Positions 32,839 to 40,792 of a DNA stretch of 42,363 bases are shown one piece after another. The stretch is from CAMFKD01 sp964436955. GTDB taxonomy: Bacteria > Chlamydiota > Chlamydiia > Chlamydiales > JAJFMA01. The first letter of the stretch is position 1. Every line of letters starts with the position of its first letter. The stretch lies in NCBI GenBank assembly GCA_964436955.1, contig CAYTFC010000017.1, positions 1 to 42,363 on the forward strand, read 5' to 3'. A program made the translations under genes and the position numbers. Under the pieces are notes generated by a model. The model ran no database searches. It worked only from the letters and a program-made list of their open reading frames with translations, and was not told the origin of the DNA.

Positions 32839-34527
32839 ATGGTTAGGTATGCACTGATCTGGGTTTTTTGGATGGTTGCGGTTTCATTTACTCTCAATGC
32901 AGCCCCGGCTGGTATAAACCCGCTAGAAAATGGCCCCATTCATGAGGCCTGGGCTACCAAGGTCACCGGTACCTATATCCTTGAAGCTGTACCTGTTCAG
33001 CCTCCAAAAGAGGTGCTAGAGCACATTCCGCCCCATAGCGAATCGGGATTAGAGTGGATTAAAGGCTATTGGAAATGGCATTCCACTCATGACGACTTTA
33101 TTTGGGTTGCGGGTATTTGGCGTCGTCCTCCGCCCGGACATCAATGGAGTCCCGGTTTTTGGACAGAAATAGCAGACGGATGGGTGTGGATACGCGGCTA
33201 TTGGACCGATCTGAATCAGGATGAAATTCAGTATATTGGAGTTACCCCGCCAGATCAACCTGACGAAAATCCTGGCAATCCACCTAGCGATGGCTACTTT
33301 TGGGCGCCTGGTTACTATGAATATGACTGGGCTATCAAGAGCTATTCATGGTTGATGGGTCAATGGCAGGTCTTGGATCCCCACTGGATTCTTGTTCCCG
33401 CACATTATGTGTGGCGTCCGGATGGATGGGTGTTTGTGGCTGCCTATTGGGACTGGCCTGTGGATTATCGAGGTATTGTTTATGCGTCGCTTTGGATTGA
33501 GCCGGAAGTTAGAGAGATTGTGGAATATGTTCCATGGATTATTATTGATTCATGGGATTGCATGCAGCGCCTGTATGTTTACTATCCGGACTATCCATGC
33601 TTTTTCCATCATCATTGGCATTATTATTCTGATCAATGGGAAAACTGCGGCTGTACGCCATCTTGGTGGTATTCCCCTACTTGGTGGTGCTATAACTGGC
33701 ATCAGTGTTGGGCGTTATGGTGGTGGTATTGCCATCCTGGTTATCCTCAGCCTTATTGGATGACCGACCAAATGGCAATGCGTATTGTGGCTCCGTCAAA
33801 GAATATTCTGAATAAATGGCATCAGGTGGCCACTCCCCCGTTTGTCACACCAAAAGGAGTGGTAAAACCATCTGTGCTGTTAAAAGCATTGGGACAGGTC
33901 ACCGATCAAAAGAATATTGGGAAAATCAAACCCATACTTCCTAACAAATCGGGTGTCTTACATAACATGCAAAATGTTATCGATAAGCAGACTAAGCTTC
34001 CCAAACATATCATTAAACCGATTGGACGTCCGGGTAATCGTCCAGTGATGAAAAAGCCGGATATTAAGTTGGATAATACTGCGGCGACGTCGCAGGTAAG
34101 AGTTAAGGGCTGGCTGCCTGGTAAGATGCATTTGCCTACTGATGCCATCAAAGGCTTAAACGATAAACTACATCCGCGGGCACCTGTAGAAATACCTCAT
34201 GTGATTCACATACCGAAGGAACCCCCCACACGATTTCCAAAGCGTCCACCAACTAGAGAGATCGAAATTAAGGAACATGGACATGGAGATCGTCCTCCTT
34301 TCATAGATCCTAGAACCTTAATCAAGGGTCACAAAGATATCTTTCCCGGTCCGGGCCAGAGGCAAGATGACACTGAAGGCTCCCAAACAAGGCCTCCCTT
34401 TAAGCGCATCATCATACATCCTCAGGATCAGGGACAGCGGCATCAGCAAGAAAGCAAACAGCGGGTGACGCCTCCTGTCAGACATGTGATCAAGTCGCAA
34501 GAAGGTAGCGATCCTAGGGCGTTGTAG
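32839..34527 (+). CDS. Exported Trp/Tyr-rich YXWGXW-type protein
   Basis: A 562-residue protein with a signal peptide (about 1-22, ...SFTLNAAPA). Residues about 65-215 contain repeated aromatic units such as WIKGYWKW, WVAGIWRRPPPGHQWSPGFW, WVWIRGYW, YFWAPGYYEYDW and WVFVAAYWDW. These are typical of the YXWGXW repeat proteins of Planctomycetes, Verrucomicrobia and related groups. Residues about 230-310 are rich in Trp, His, Tyr and Cys (HHHWHYY, WWYSPTWWCYNWHQCWALWWWYC). The last ~230 residues are basic and Pro/Lys/Arg-rich. It is probably cell-surface or envelope-associated; the function is not known. Cys residues could cross-link in a chlamydial envelope. It stands alone, with a hairpin after the stop. 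Confidence 0.78.
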   Translation: MVRYALIWVFWMVAVSFTLNAAPAGINPLENGPIHEAWATKVTGTYILEAVPVQPPKEVLEHIPPHSESGLEWIKGYWKWHSTHDDFIWVAGIWRRPPPGHQWSPGFWTEIADGWVWIRGYWTDLNQDEIQYIGVTPPDQPDENPGNPPSDGYFWAPGYYEYDWAIKSYSWLMGQWQVLDPHWILVPAHYVWRPDGWVFVAAYWDWPVDYRGIVYASLWIEPEVREIVEYVPWIIIDSWDCMQRLYVYYPDYPCFFHHHWHYYSDQWENCGCTPSWWYSPTWWCYNWHQCWALWWWYCHPGYPQPYWMTDQMAMRIVAPSKNILNKWHQVATPPFVTPKGVVKPSVLLKALGQVTDQKNIGKIKPILPNKSGVLHNMQNVIDKQTKLPKHIIKPIGRPGNRPVMKKPDIKLDNTAATSQVRVKGWLPGKMHLPTDAIKGLNDKLHPRAPVEIPHVIHIPKEPPTRFPKRPPTREIEIKEHGHGDRPPFIDPRTLIKGHKDIFPGPGQRQDDTEGSQTRPPFKRIIIHPQDQGQRHQQESKQRVTPPVRHVIKSQEGSDPRAL

Positions 34528-34547
34528 GGGTGCTTTGGCGAAGCGGC
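34521..34547. repeat. GC-rich hairpin repeat, diverged copy 3
   Basis: GTTGTAG followed by TGCTTTGGCGAAGCGGC matches the unit at 21-56 in the same orientation with about five mismatches in the stem. It overlaps the stop codon of the YXWGXW-type gene. Confidence 0.5.
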
Positions 34548-34558
34548 GCTGTATACAA

Positions 34559-34592
34559 AAGGACCAAATAAGCTGATGCTTACTTGGTCCTT
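34559..34592. terminator. Bidirectional terminator hairpin with GGACC stem
   Basis: AAGGACCAA.TAAGC-tgat-GCTTA.TTGGTCCTT forms a 14-bp stem with one mismatch. It lies between the convergent genes ending at 34527 (+) and 34638 (-), and uses the same GGACC word as the hairpins at 20690, 27646 and 39575. Confidence 0.7.
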
Positions 34593-34637
34593 CTTAGTAT
34601 CTCGAAGATTCTTTTAAAAACTATCTTGAATTTAAAA

Positions 34638-36356
34638 TTATATATTCGCTGTAGCGAATGTCCTTACGGAGTTTTCGATTATAGTGACGTACTCCGGTTG
34701 GTTTCGAATTTGCTCAGCTACTGCAGCTAAGATATTAAGCACACTAGTTTCTTGGCCTAAAATACCATTCTGAATAGTATGCTTTTCAGCTTTTCTTTCT
34801 AAATCTCTTGAATAAAACACAGTCTTTTGTTTTTGAGACAAATTTGGGGCAGACCCGTTTAAAATAGTGGCTGCTGTTCTAAGATTAGCTTTCATTTGGT
34901 TATCTAGATTTAAGTTCATTTTAGTATTAAATGTATTTACATCCATTTTTCTAATGAGATAAGCGACTGTCAATATCGACACGCGCTTGACCATCTCTTG
35001 GCGAATATCCGCAGCTGATTTTCTTCCGATTTTTACCGGATTATTGATTGCAGCTTGTTGTGCTGCCCTTGCTTGATTAAGTTGCCCATTCGCAACATTA
35101 GCTTCATTTTGAAGCCTATTGTAATTTTCTAATGCTTCGTCTTGTTCCCTAATTAACTGTTCCAGATTTGGCCTTCCTGCGTCGTTAGCAGGCAAGTTTT
35201 GTAAGGTATTCTCAAGAATAACTTTTACTTGGTTGTTAGGTGCTTGAGCAGCTTGCAGGCGGCCTGCCGTTAATTCTTGTTGCCTTTGGGCAACGGCAAC
35301 TAATTCAGCATGGTTAGGCCCATTGCCAACCCCATCGCGTGCGTTTACGGCTTTAACAAAGTTAGGCAGAGAACGGTCTCTAATTTTACGATTTAAGTGG
35401 CCAGCTTGAACCACTGCGCTAAATATTTCTTGAATACTAGCATCGTTTGGCAAATCTGGGTAAACGGGTACCATTAATCTTGCTGTCATAAGTTTCCAGG
35501 CACCAATAAAACTCATAGTCCCTAGAGCTGTTGATATTAGGCCCAAACTTGCAGGTCCTAAAAACGGAACCGCGTAGCCACAGATGCTAGGCGTTAATGT
35601 GTCTACAATACTTCCCGCATAATATTGCCCTAAGCGTAGAGAGGTTCCTAAAAACGGAACCGTGTAGGCACTGCTGGGCGTTAATGTGTCTACAATACTT
35701 CCCGCATAGCGTAGAGAGGCTAATCCCAAAAACGTTGTGAATTCAGAAGTAGCCTTGTTAGTCAGTCTATCTAGCGTCCTTCGTTGTTTTGTGAAGTCAT
35801 CGGATACTTTATTTGGAAGAGTGAAAAATTTTGGTTTGTCATTTTTTAACCAGATACTACGGGCTAACATGTTAAAAGGGGCGAAGAGACAGGTTCCAGC
35901 GATCATACCCTGAGAGTACCAGGTTGCGGCAGTACCTATGAGCTTTGGAACAGCTGACATTGCAGATCCAATTGTCTCTCCCGCGATAAATCTAATGGAA
36001 GAAGCGATTACCTGTTCCGCAATAACAGCCAAAGTAGCCCAGCAGGCCGCAGTTATAAGTACCCCATTTTTACCCAGCAGTGCGCTTGCAATAGACATGA
36101 CCTTGCGTGCCACGCTTGCGATTAAGCCTCCTATGTAAGACAGTGTGCCATAAATGGGGCTACATGCGTATTTTACGATTGCAACCACGCCTTTGGTTAA
36201 TGTGGATGCAGTATTAATTAGAACAGTGCCAAGTGCCACAATAGTATCGATTGCAAAGTTTGGGTATAACCCAAAGTCTTCTAATAAGTCCATTATTATT
36301 TCTTTGTCGATACCACCGCCTGTTTTATCGATCATAAGTTCTACAAATACATCCAT
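34638..36356 (-). CDS. Large membrane protein with internal duplication
   Basis: I do not recognise this 572-residue protein. The N-terminal half (about 30-310) has several hydrophobic segments rich in Ala, Ile and Val (VLITAACWATLAVIAEQVIA, GMIAGTCLFAPFNML). Around residues 215-270 a 30-residue unit is repeated: YAGSIVDTLTPS..Y.VPFLG occurs twice. The C-terminal half (about 310-572) is soluble, helical and Gln/Asn-rich (QQELTAGRLQAAQAPNN, ANGQLNQARAAQQAAINN). There is no cleavable signal peptide. The layout, hydrophobic N-half plus helical cytosol-facing half, would suit an inclusion- or host-membrane protein, but this is inference. GAGG precedes the ATG. Confidence 0.72.
   Translation of the reverse strand: MDVFVELMIDKTGGGIDKEIIMDLLEDFGLYPNFAIDTIVALGTVLINTASTLTKGVVAIVKYACSPIYGTLSYIGGLIASVARKVMSIASALLGKNGVLITAACWATLAVIAEQVIASSIRFIAGETIGSAMSAVPKLIGTAATWYSQGMIAGTCLFAPFNMLARSIWLKNDKPKFFTLPNKVSDDFTKQRRTLDRLTNKATSEFTTFLGLASLRYAGSIVDTLTPSSAYTVPFLGTSLRLGQYYAGSIVDTLTPSICGYAVPFLGPASLGLISTALGTMSFIGAWKLMTARLMVPVYPDLPNDASIQEIFSAVVQAGHLNRKIRDRSLPNFVKAVNARDGVGNGPNHAELVAVAQRQQELTAGRLQAAQAPNNQVKVILENTLQNLPANDAGRPNLEQLIREQDEALENYNRLQNEANVANGQLNQARAAQQAAINNPVKIGRKSAADIRQEMVKRVSILTVAYLIRKMDVNTFNTKMNLNLDNQMKANLRTAATILNGSAPNLSQKQKTVFYSRDLERKAEKHTIQNGILGQETSVLNILAAVAEQIRNQPEYVTIIENSVRTFATANI
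35557..35724. repeat. 90-bp in-frame tandem duplication
   Basis: Copy 1 (35557-35646) and copy 2 (35647-~35724) share CCTAAAAACGGAACCG, GGCGTTAATGTGTCTACAAT and CTTCCCGCAT. Copy 2 lacks about 12 nt near its end. Low divergence and preserved frame indicate a fairly recent duplication in the membrane-protein gene. Confidence 0.85.
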
Positions 36357-36548
36357 TTTATCCTCGTTAGTTTTGTTGTTGATATGTTTTATGTTATCTA
36401 TATATGTGGTATACTAATCTTATGTCTTTATTTAGGTCAATACGCAAAAACTTATTAAAAACGTGTTAAGGAATGGTTAATTTTTTAAACTTTATAGATT
36501 GGCCTAGTTCTTGCATAGTATTAGTATGAGTTAACCATGGAGTGAAAA

Positions 36549-36713
36549 ATGACAGAAAAAAAAGAACCAGATAGAGATCCATCAGAAGAATTGTTCTTTC
36601 GCAAAGGGATTACTGATAGAACTAAGATACAAACTGCGGAAGGTTGGAGGCGTACATTATTAAAGGTGCGCGATGAAAAACGAAAGAAAGGAAAGGTCGC
36701 CCCTAAGAAGTAA
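36549..36713 (+). CDS. Small basic protein, 54 residues
   Basis: A short frame starting MTEKKEPDRDPSEELFFRKG and ending KRKKGKVAPKK. The first third is acidic and the last third strongly basic. GGAG (36539-36542) lies 6 nt before the ATG, an unusually good ribosome-binding site for a chance frame. No family is recognised; nucleic-acid binding is possible from the charge. The second hairpin island begins 21 nt downstream. Confidence 0.55.
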   Translation: MTEKKEPDRDPSEELFFRKGITDRTKIQTAEGWRRTLLKVRDEKRKKGKVAPKK

Positions 36714-36734
36714 TGATAAAATGGCCTGGATAAG

Positions 36735-36982
36735 GCTCCATATCGCGGTAGCGATAAAAGTGGGTAGCCCCGCATGAAGCGAAGGCCGAAAGGCCTGAGT
36801 GGAATGTGGGGGCCATGCACAAAAAGACATCCGAGTCGCGGAAGCGACGACAGTAGAGTTGTGTCCTTACGCTGCTTCCGCAGCTAAAAATGTATATCGT
36901 CCTTTTCCCCACATTCCGCTCCGGCCTTCGGCCTTCGCTTCATGCGGGGCTACCCACTTTTATCGCTGCCGCGATATGGAGC
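36735..36982. repeat. Long inverted repeat of REP-like hairpins
   Basis: The arms 36735-36811 and 36907-36982 are reverse complements with three substitutions and one single-base indel over about 76 nt. Each arm holds ATCGC-ggta-GCGAT and a larger hairpin, CCCCGCAT...GGCC-gaaa-GGCC...ATGTGGGG. The ~95-nt centre has GTCGC-ggaa-GCGAC (36835-36848) and GCTGC-ttcc-GCAGC (36871-36884), themselves imperfectly inverted. It is two REP-like units head-to-head. No gene lies in this 342-nt gap (36714-37055) and no RAYT transposase is nearby. Confidence 0.82.
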
Positions 36983-37055
36983 ACTTAATTCCTTAGGTAA
37001 TAGCTTGATTGATGCAACTACCTCACTTAGTCCATAATGTGTTATAGCTTACTTT

Positions 37056-37826
37056 ATGGAGAAAAAGTTACGCGTGGTGATCATTGTGCAGGCTCGTATG
37101 TCGTCTACACGACTGCCTGGCAAGGTCTTAAAGTTAGTTTTGGATCGTCCCATACTGTCTTACCTGATCGAACGGTTGCGTCAGGTAAAGCTGGCGGATG
37201 AGCTTGTCATTGCTACGTCGGATCAGCCTGAAGATGAGCCGATCGTCACCCTTTGCAACAAAGCTAAAGTTCATGTCGTGCGTGGCAGCCTCAATGATGT
37301 GTTAGCGCGCTATGCGAAAGCAGCCGCAGAGTCTGACGCAGATGCTATTGTACGCATTTGTTCGGATTGTCCGTTAATTGACCCTACGGTGGTCGATGAA
37401 GCGATTTCCTTTTATTTGCAGCATTATCCGAAATATTCCTGGGTTTGCAACGCGGTAGAGCGCCGCTATCCGCGAGGCTATGAGGTGGAAGTTTTTTCAC
37501 GCGAGGCCCTGGATATTGCTGCGGAAGTAGCAACCGACCCAGATGAACGCGAGCACGTCACTCCCTATTTGTATCGTCATCCTGAGCGATTTGGTTTAGG
37601 TAGTGTTGTTGGCAACGTTAATTTGGGCAACGAGCGATGGGTGCTGGATACTCCAGAAGATTTTGCCCTCATTTCCCGCATTTTGACCGATGTTTATCCT
37701 GATCGACCAGAATTTCGTACTGATGATATCGTTGCCTGTTTGCGGGAGCATCCCGAATGGCGCGCACTTAACTCCCACGTTCCACAGAACAAAGTATCAG
37801 GATTTCCTGGAGAAAGAGACTCATGA
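37056..37826 (+). CDS. SpsF-like cytidylyltransferase
   Basis: A 256-residue nucleotidyltransferase of the SpsF / CMP-sugar synthetase family. The N-terminal nucleotide-binding motif is VQARMSSTRLPGKVL (11-25). RLRQVKLADELVIATSD, RGSLNDVLARYAKAA and VRICSDCPLIDPTVVD (metal-binding Asp residues) follow, then WVLDTPEDFALI near the end. It should activate an acidic sugar with CTP for surface glycoconjugate synthesis; the exact sugar cannot be told. It overlaps the synthase gene by ATGA (37823-37826), so the pair is translationally coupled. Confidence 0.88.
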   Translation: MEKKLRVVIIVQARMSSTRLPGKVLKLVLDRPILSYLIERLRQVKLADELVIATSDQPEDEPIVTLCNKAKVHVVRGSLNDVLARYAKAAAESDADAIVRICSDCPLIDPTVVDEAISFYLQHYPKYSWVCNAVERRYPRGYEVEVFSREALDIAAEVATDPDEREHVTPYLYRHPERFGLGSVVGNVNLGNERWVLDTPEDFALISRILTDVYPDRPEFRTDDIVACLREHPEWRALNSHVPQNKVSGFPGERDS

Positions 37827-38890
37827 CACGGCTTGGTGATCCCAACTACGTTTATATTATTGCAGAAGCAGGTTCAAACTGGCGCATGGGCACTCCTGAG
37901 CGCGATATGACCATGGCCAAAACACTGATTGATGTTGCTGTAGACGCAGGAGCAGATGCGGTTAAATTCCAAATTTTCCGCGCAGAAACAGTCTACGTCG
38001 AACAGGCTGGCCAAGTCGCTTACTTAGAAAAATCTGGAGTTTTACCTACCATTCAGGAGATTTTTCGCGACCTATCGATGGCTTATGAAATGATTCCAGA
38101 ACTAAAAGCCTATTGTAAGAAACAAGGGGTAGAGTTTCTGTCATCTGCTTTTAGTAAGGAAGACTTTGCCGCTGTTGATCCTCATGTGGAAATTCACAAA
38201 ATAGCCTCTTATGAAATGAGTCATTTGCGCTTGCTTGAGCTCGCTGCTCGCACACAAAAACCCCTGCTTCTTTCCACTGGCGCGAGCGAAGAAGCCGATA
38301 TCGCTTGGGCTGTAGAGTACTTTCGGTCCGTTAATGGTGGGCCTCTCACGCTCATGCAATGCACTCTAAAATATCCGACGCCGCCAGAAGCGGTTAATCT
38401 GCGTGTTTTGCCTTGGCTGAAGCAGCGGTTCGGAGTTCCTGTAGGCTTATCGGACCATTCTCGCGATCCAATTTGCGCTCCGGTGGCAGCTGTGGCTTTG
38501 GGAGCTACTGTGATTGAAAAGCACTATACTTTGGATAATCGACTTCCAGGGCCCGATCACTTCTTTGCGATAAATGCGGAGGAGCTTAAACAAATGGTTA
38601 AGGCTATCCGTACTGTAGAGCCCATGATCGGTACGGGAGATAAGGGCGTTGAGCCCGCCGAAGAAGAGATGTATCATTTCGGACGTCGTGGAGTACAAGC
38701 GATTCGAGATATTGCGAAGGGTGAGAGATTGCACGAAGATGTGAACATTGCTATTTTACGTCCAGGGATACAGCAGCGTGGCGTGCATCCAAGGCTTTTA
38801 CCGCGTATGGAAGGGTGCATCGCGAAACGCGATATTCCTGCCGGAAGCGGTATCCAAGAGGGAGATTGGGTGAATGCTGAAGCCGGCTGA
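37823..38890 (+). CDS. NeuB/SpsE-family nonulosonate synthase
   Basis: A 355-residue protein. The NeuB TIM-barrel domain (about 8-275) shows IIAEAGSNW, DAGADAVKFQIF, VGLSDHSRDP, ATVIEKHYTLDNRLPGPDH. The C-terminal SAF (antifreeze-like) domain (about 285-350) shows RRGVQAIRDIAKGE and GCIAKRDIPAGSGI. Family members condense PEP with a hexose or hexosamine derivative to give nonulosonic acids such as sialic, legionaminic or pseudaminic acid. It is middle gene of a three-gene unit with the cytidylyltransferase before and a Nudix gene after (17-nt overlap). No epimerase, aminotransferase or sialyltransferase gene is in the window, so the pathway is incomplete here. Confidence 0.9.
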   Translation: MTRLGDPNYVYIIAEAGSNWRMGTPERDMTMAKTLIDVAVDAGADAVKFQIFRAETVYVEQAGQVAYLEKSGVLPTIQEIFRDLSMAYEMIPELKAYCKKQGVEFLSSAFSKEDFAAVDPHVEIHKIASYEMSHLRLLELAARTQKPLLLSTGASEEADIAWAVEYFRSVNGGPLTLMQCTLKYPTPPEAVNLRVLPWLKQRFGVPVGLSDHSRDPICAPVAAVALGATVIEKHYTLDNRLPGPDHFFAINAEELKQMVKAIRTVEPMIGTGDKGVEPAEEEMYHFGRRGVQAIRDIAKGERLHEDVNIAILRPGIQQRGVHPRLLPRMEGCIAKRDIPAGSGIQEGDWVNAEAG

Positions 38891-39584
38891 AATATTCAGA
38901 GTACAGTCCAATCTACGCGTGGAGATTGATAGACAGCGCGTCTTTGATCCACCAGCAGCTCTGGAAGAGCTTGTGATGGATATCTGGCGTACTGAAAAAG
39001 CGCAGCGCGGAGACGCTCTTTTTGACGGCACGATCTTTAGTGCTGATACGATTACCCCAACGCTTATACGCGGGCATTGGATTCCTTATCGCTATGCCTT
39101 AACCGGGTATCGCCATCCCGAGACTGTAAGAGCAGCTGGTGTGCTGCCTATGGCGGTGAATGGGTTGACGCGTTGTCGTGGCAGAATATTATTGGCCAGG
39201 CGTTCGCCCTACGTAGCGGCTTCACCCAATATGTGGGAACTTGCGCCTTCGGGAGGCGTTGATCCGGAAGCGATTCATGGTGATCATATTGATATCCGAC
39301 GTAGTTTGTTGCAGGAATTGCATGAGGAAGTGGGTTTTTTTGAAGAAGACATCATGCGGTTGAGTCCCTTTGCAGTGGTAAGAGATGAAAGCTCTTTAGA
39401 ACTCTGTTTTTGGGTGGACTTGAAGGACGATGCGATGGATCGCTTCGATCCCCCGATTGATGAGTATCGTGATTTTGAGTGGGTATCACCCGAAGAGTGG
39501 CCGGCATTTTGTGAAGGCAAGTCAATTCTGGAGATCACCAAACTCATCTTCGAAGAAGGGATTCAAAAAACGGAAGAGACCTAA
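38874..39584 (+). CDS. Nudix hydrolase
   Basis: A 236-residue protein whose C-terminal half is a Nudix domain. The Nudix box lies at about 127-157, GGVDPEAIHGDHIDIRRSLL then QELHEEVGFF; the usual REUxEExGU is QELHEEVGF, so Gln replaces the conserved Arg and catalysis may be altered. It also has an insertion between Gly and the helix. The N-terminal ~85 residues precede the domain with no motif I know. It overlaps the synthase gene by 17 nt, so it probably acts on a nucleotide-sugar or a related by-product of that pathway, by context only. Confidence 0.82.
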   Translation: MLKPAEIFRVQSNLRVEIDRQRVFDPPAALEELVMDIWRTEKAQRGDALFDGTIFSADTITPTLIRGHWIPYRYALTGYRHPETVRAAGVLPMAVNGLTRCRGRILLARRSPYVAASPNMWELAPSGGVDPEAIHGDHIDIRRSLLQELHEEVGFFEEDIMRLSPFAVVRDESSLELCFWVDLKDDAMDRFDPPIDEYRDFEWVSPEEWPAFCEGKSILEITKLIFEEGIQKTEET

Positions 39585-39726
39585 GAGACAAGGGACCTAA
39601 AGGACTTCGGATAAGGGACATAAGGGACAACGAATGCACAGTTTTTTCTGTCTCTTTGGTCCCTTCTTCGACGTCCCTTAGGTCCCTTTCGTCTCTTAGG
39701 TCTCTTGTCCCTTATGTCCCTTTTTT
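39575..39726. repeat. Long GGGACC-type inverted repeat / terminator
   Basis: The left arm (39575-39631) and right arm (39650-39706) pair over about 57 nt, with roughly 80% matching (AGAGACCTAAGAGAC and GGGACCTAA are shared). The right arm is followed by GTCCCTTATGTCCC and six T (39721-39726). The stem contains the Nudix gene's stop codon. It is built from the same GGGAC/AAAGGAC words as the hairpins at 20690 and 27646. It probably ends the sugar operon before holA. Confidence 0.75.
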
Positions 39727-39766
39727 AGCCTCGTTTATTTTGTCTCTTTGAAGTATACTTTCGGGC

Positions 39767-40792
39767 ATGAAATACGATAACTTACGCGCTTTTGAAAAAC
39801 ACCTCGAGGCCTGCATTCCCGGGCAATTTGCAGATTTGTACCTGATTCTTTCAAAAGAAGATTTTGACCGCTCAGCGGCGGTTAAGGCGACAACTGCCGC
39901 TCTTCTCAAAGGATGTCAGTGCATAGACCTAGCCCTAAAAACCTTTGATGGCGAATCTTTGTCGCTTGATGCTTTACTGGATGAACTGAACACTCTGCCA
40001 TTTCTCACTGATCGCAAAGTTGTCCTTGTGCAACGCGTAGATAACGCCAAGAAGGCCATCACAAAAGCTCTGGAAGAGTACCTCGCAAATCCCAATCGCG
40101 CCGTTAAGCTCGTGATGAGCGCGGAAGCTGTCGCGGCCAATACAACTTTTTATAAGAAATCTGAAAAGACTGGCGTTGTTCTTTCCATTCCACAAAAGAA
40201 AGCTTGGGAAAAGGAAAAAGATCTTTACGATTGTGTCATGGATCATATTGCTAAAGCGGGCAAACGTATCGATCCACGCGCGGCTCAGCTGCTTGTTAAA
40301 CAGACGGGTTTGGATCAGGGGCTTCTTAAAATGGAGCTGGAAAAGCTGTTATGTTATGTCAATGAGCAGCCAGAAATCACTCCTGCTGCGGTAAGTGCCA
40401 TCTGCACTTGCATCGACGCAGATACGGTATTCCAATTTTCGGAAGCTGTTTTGCGTCGTCAGTCAGCCCAATCCTTGTTAGTCGCCAACCATCTTCTTGA
40501 TGGTGGTGCGGCATTACTTTCCATCATCATTCAACTTCGCTCACAGTTTCATACCGACTATCAGGTATGTTCGATTCTGTCGTCCGGAGGATCTCCTCAA
40601 GATGTGTCGCAGGAATTTCGTTTTATGATGGGAAAAATCCTTAATATACATATCGAAATGGCCACAGGATATGGCATGGAGCGTTTTAAAAAGGGATTAT
40701 TGGCTATCGATGAGGCCGAGCGTATGGCCAAAAGTAGCTCAATGGAACCCCGGCTCTTGCTTGAACGTCTTGTGGTAAAACTGACAGCCTAA
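39767..40792 (+). CDS. holA: DNA polymerase III delta subunit
   Basis: A 341-residue clamp-loader delta subunit. The N-terminal domain contains LDALLDELNTLPFLTDRKVVLVQRVDNAKK (the family's 'LPFFxxRRLVxV' motif). The middle has KAGKRIDPRAAQLLVKQTGLDQGLLKMELEKLLCY, and the C-terminal collar helices follow (LLSIIIQLRSQFHTDYQV, GLLAIDEAERMAKSS). It opens the beta clamp for loading. It is followed with no gap by the methylase gene, as in C. trachomatis CT047-CT048 by my recollection. The TATACT at 39754-39759 is too close to the ATG to be a convincing -10 box. Confidence 0.9.
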   Translation: MKYDNLRAFEKHLEACIPGQFADLYLILSKEDFDRSAAVKATTAALLKGCQCIDLALKTFDGESLSLDALLDELNTLPFLTDRKVVLVQRVDNAKKAITKALEEYLANPNRAVKLVMSAEAVAANTTFYKKSEKTGVVLSIPQKKAWEKEKDLYDCVMDHIAKAGKRIDPRAAQLLVKQTGLDQGLLKMELEKLLCYVNEQPEITPAAVSAICTCIDADTVFQFSEAVLRRQSAQSLLVANHLLDGGAALLSIIIQLRSQFHTDYQVCSILSSGGSPQDVSQEFRFMMGKILNIHIEMATGYGMERFKKGLLAIDEAERMAKSSSMEPRLLLERLVVKLTA

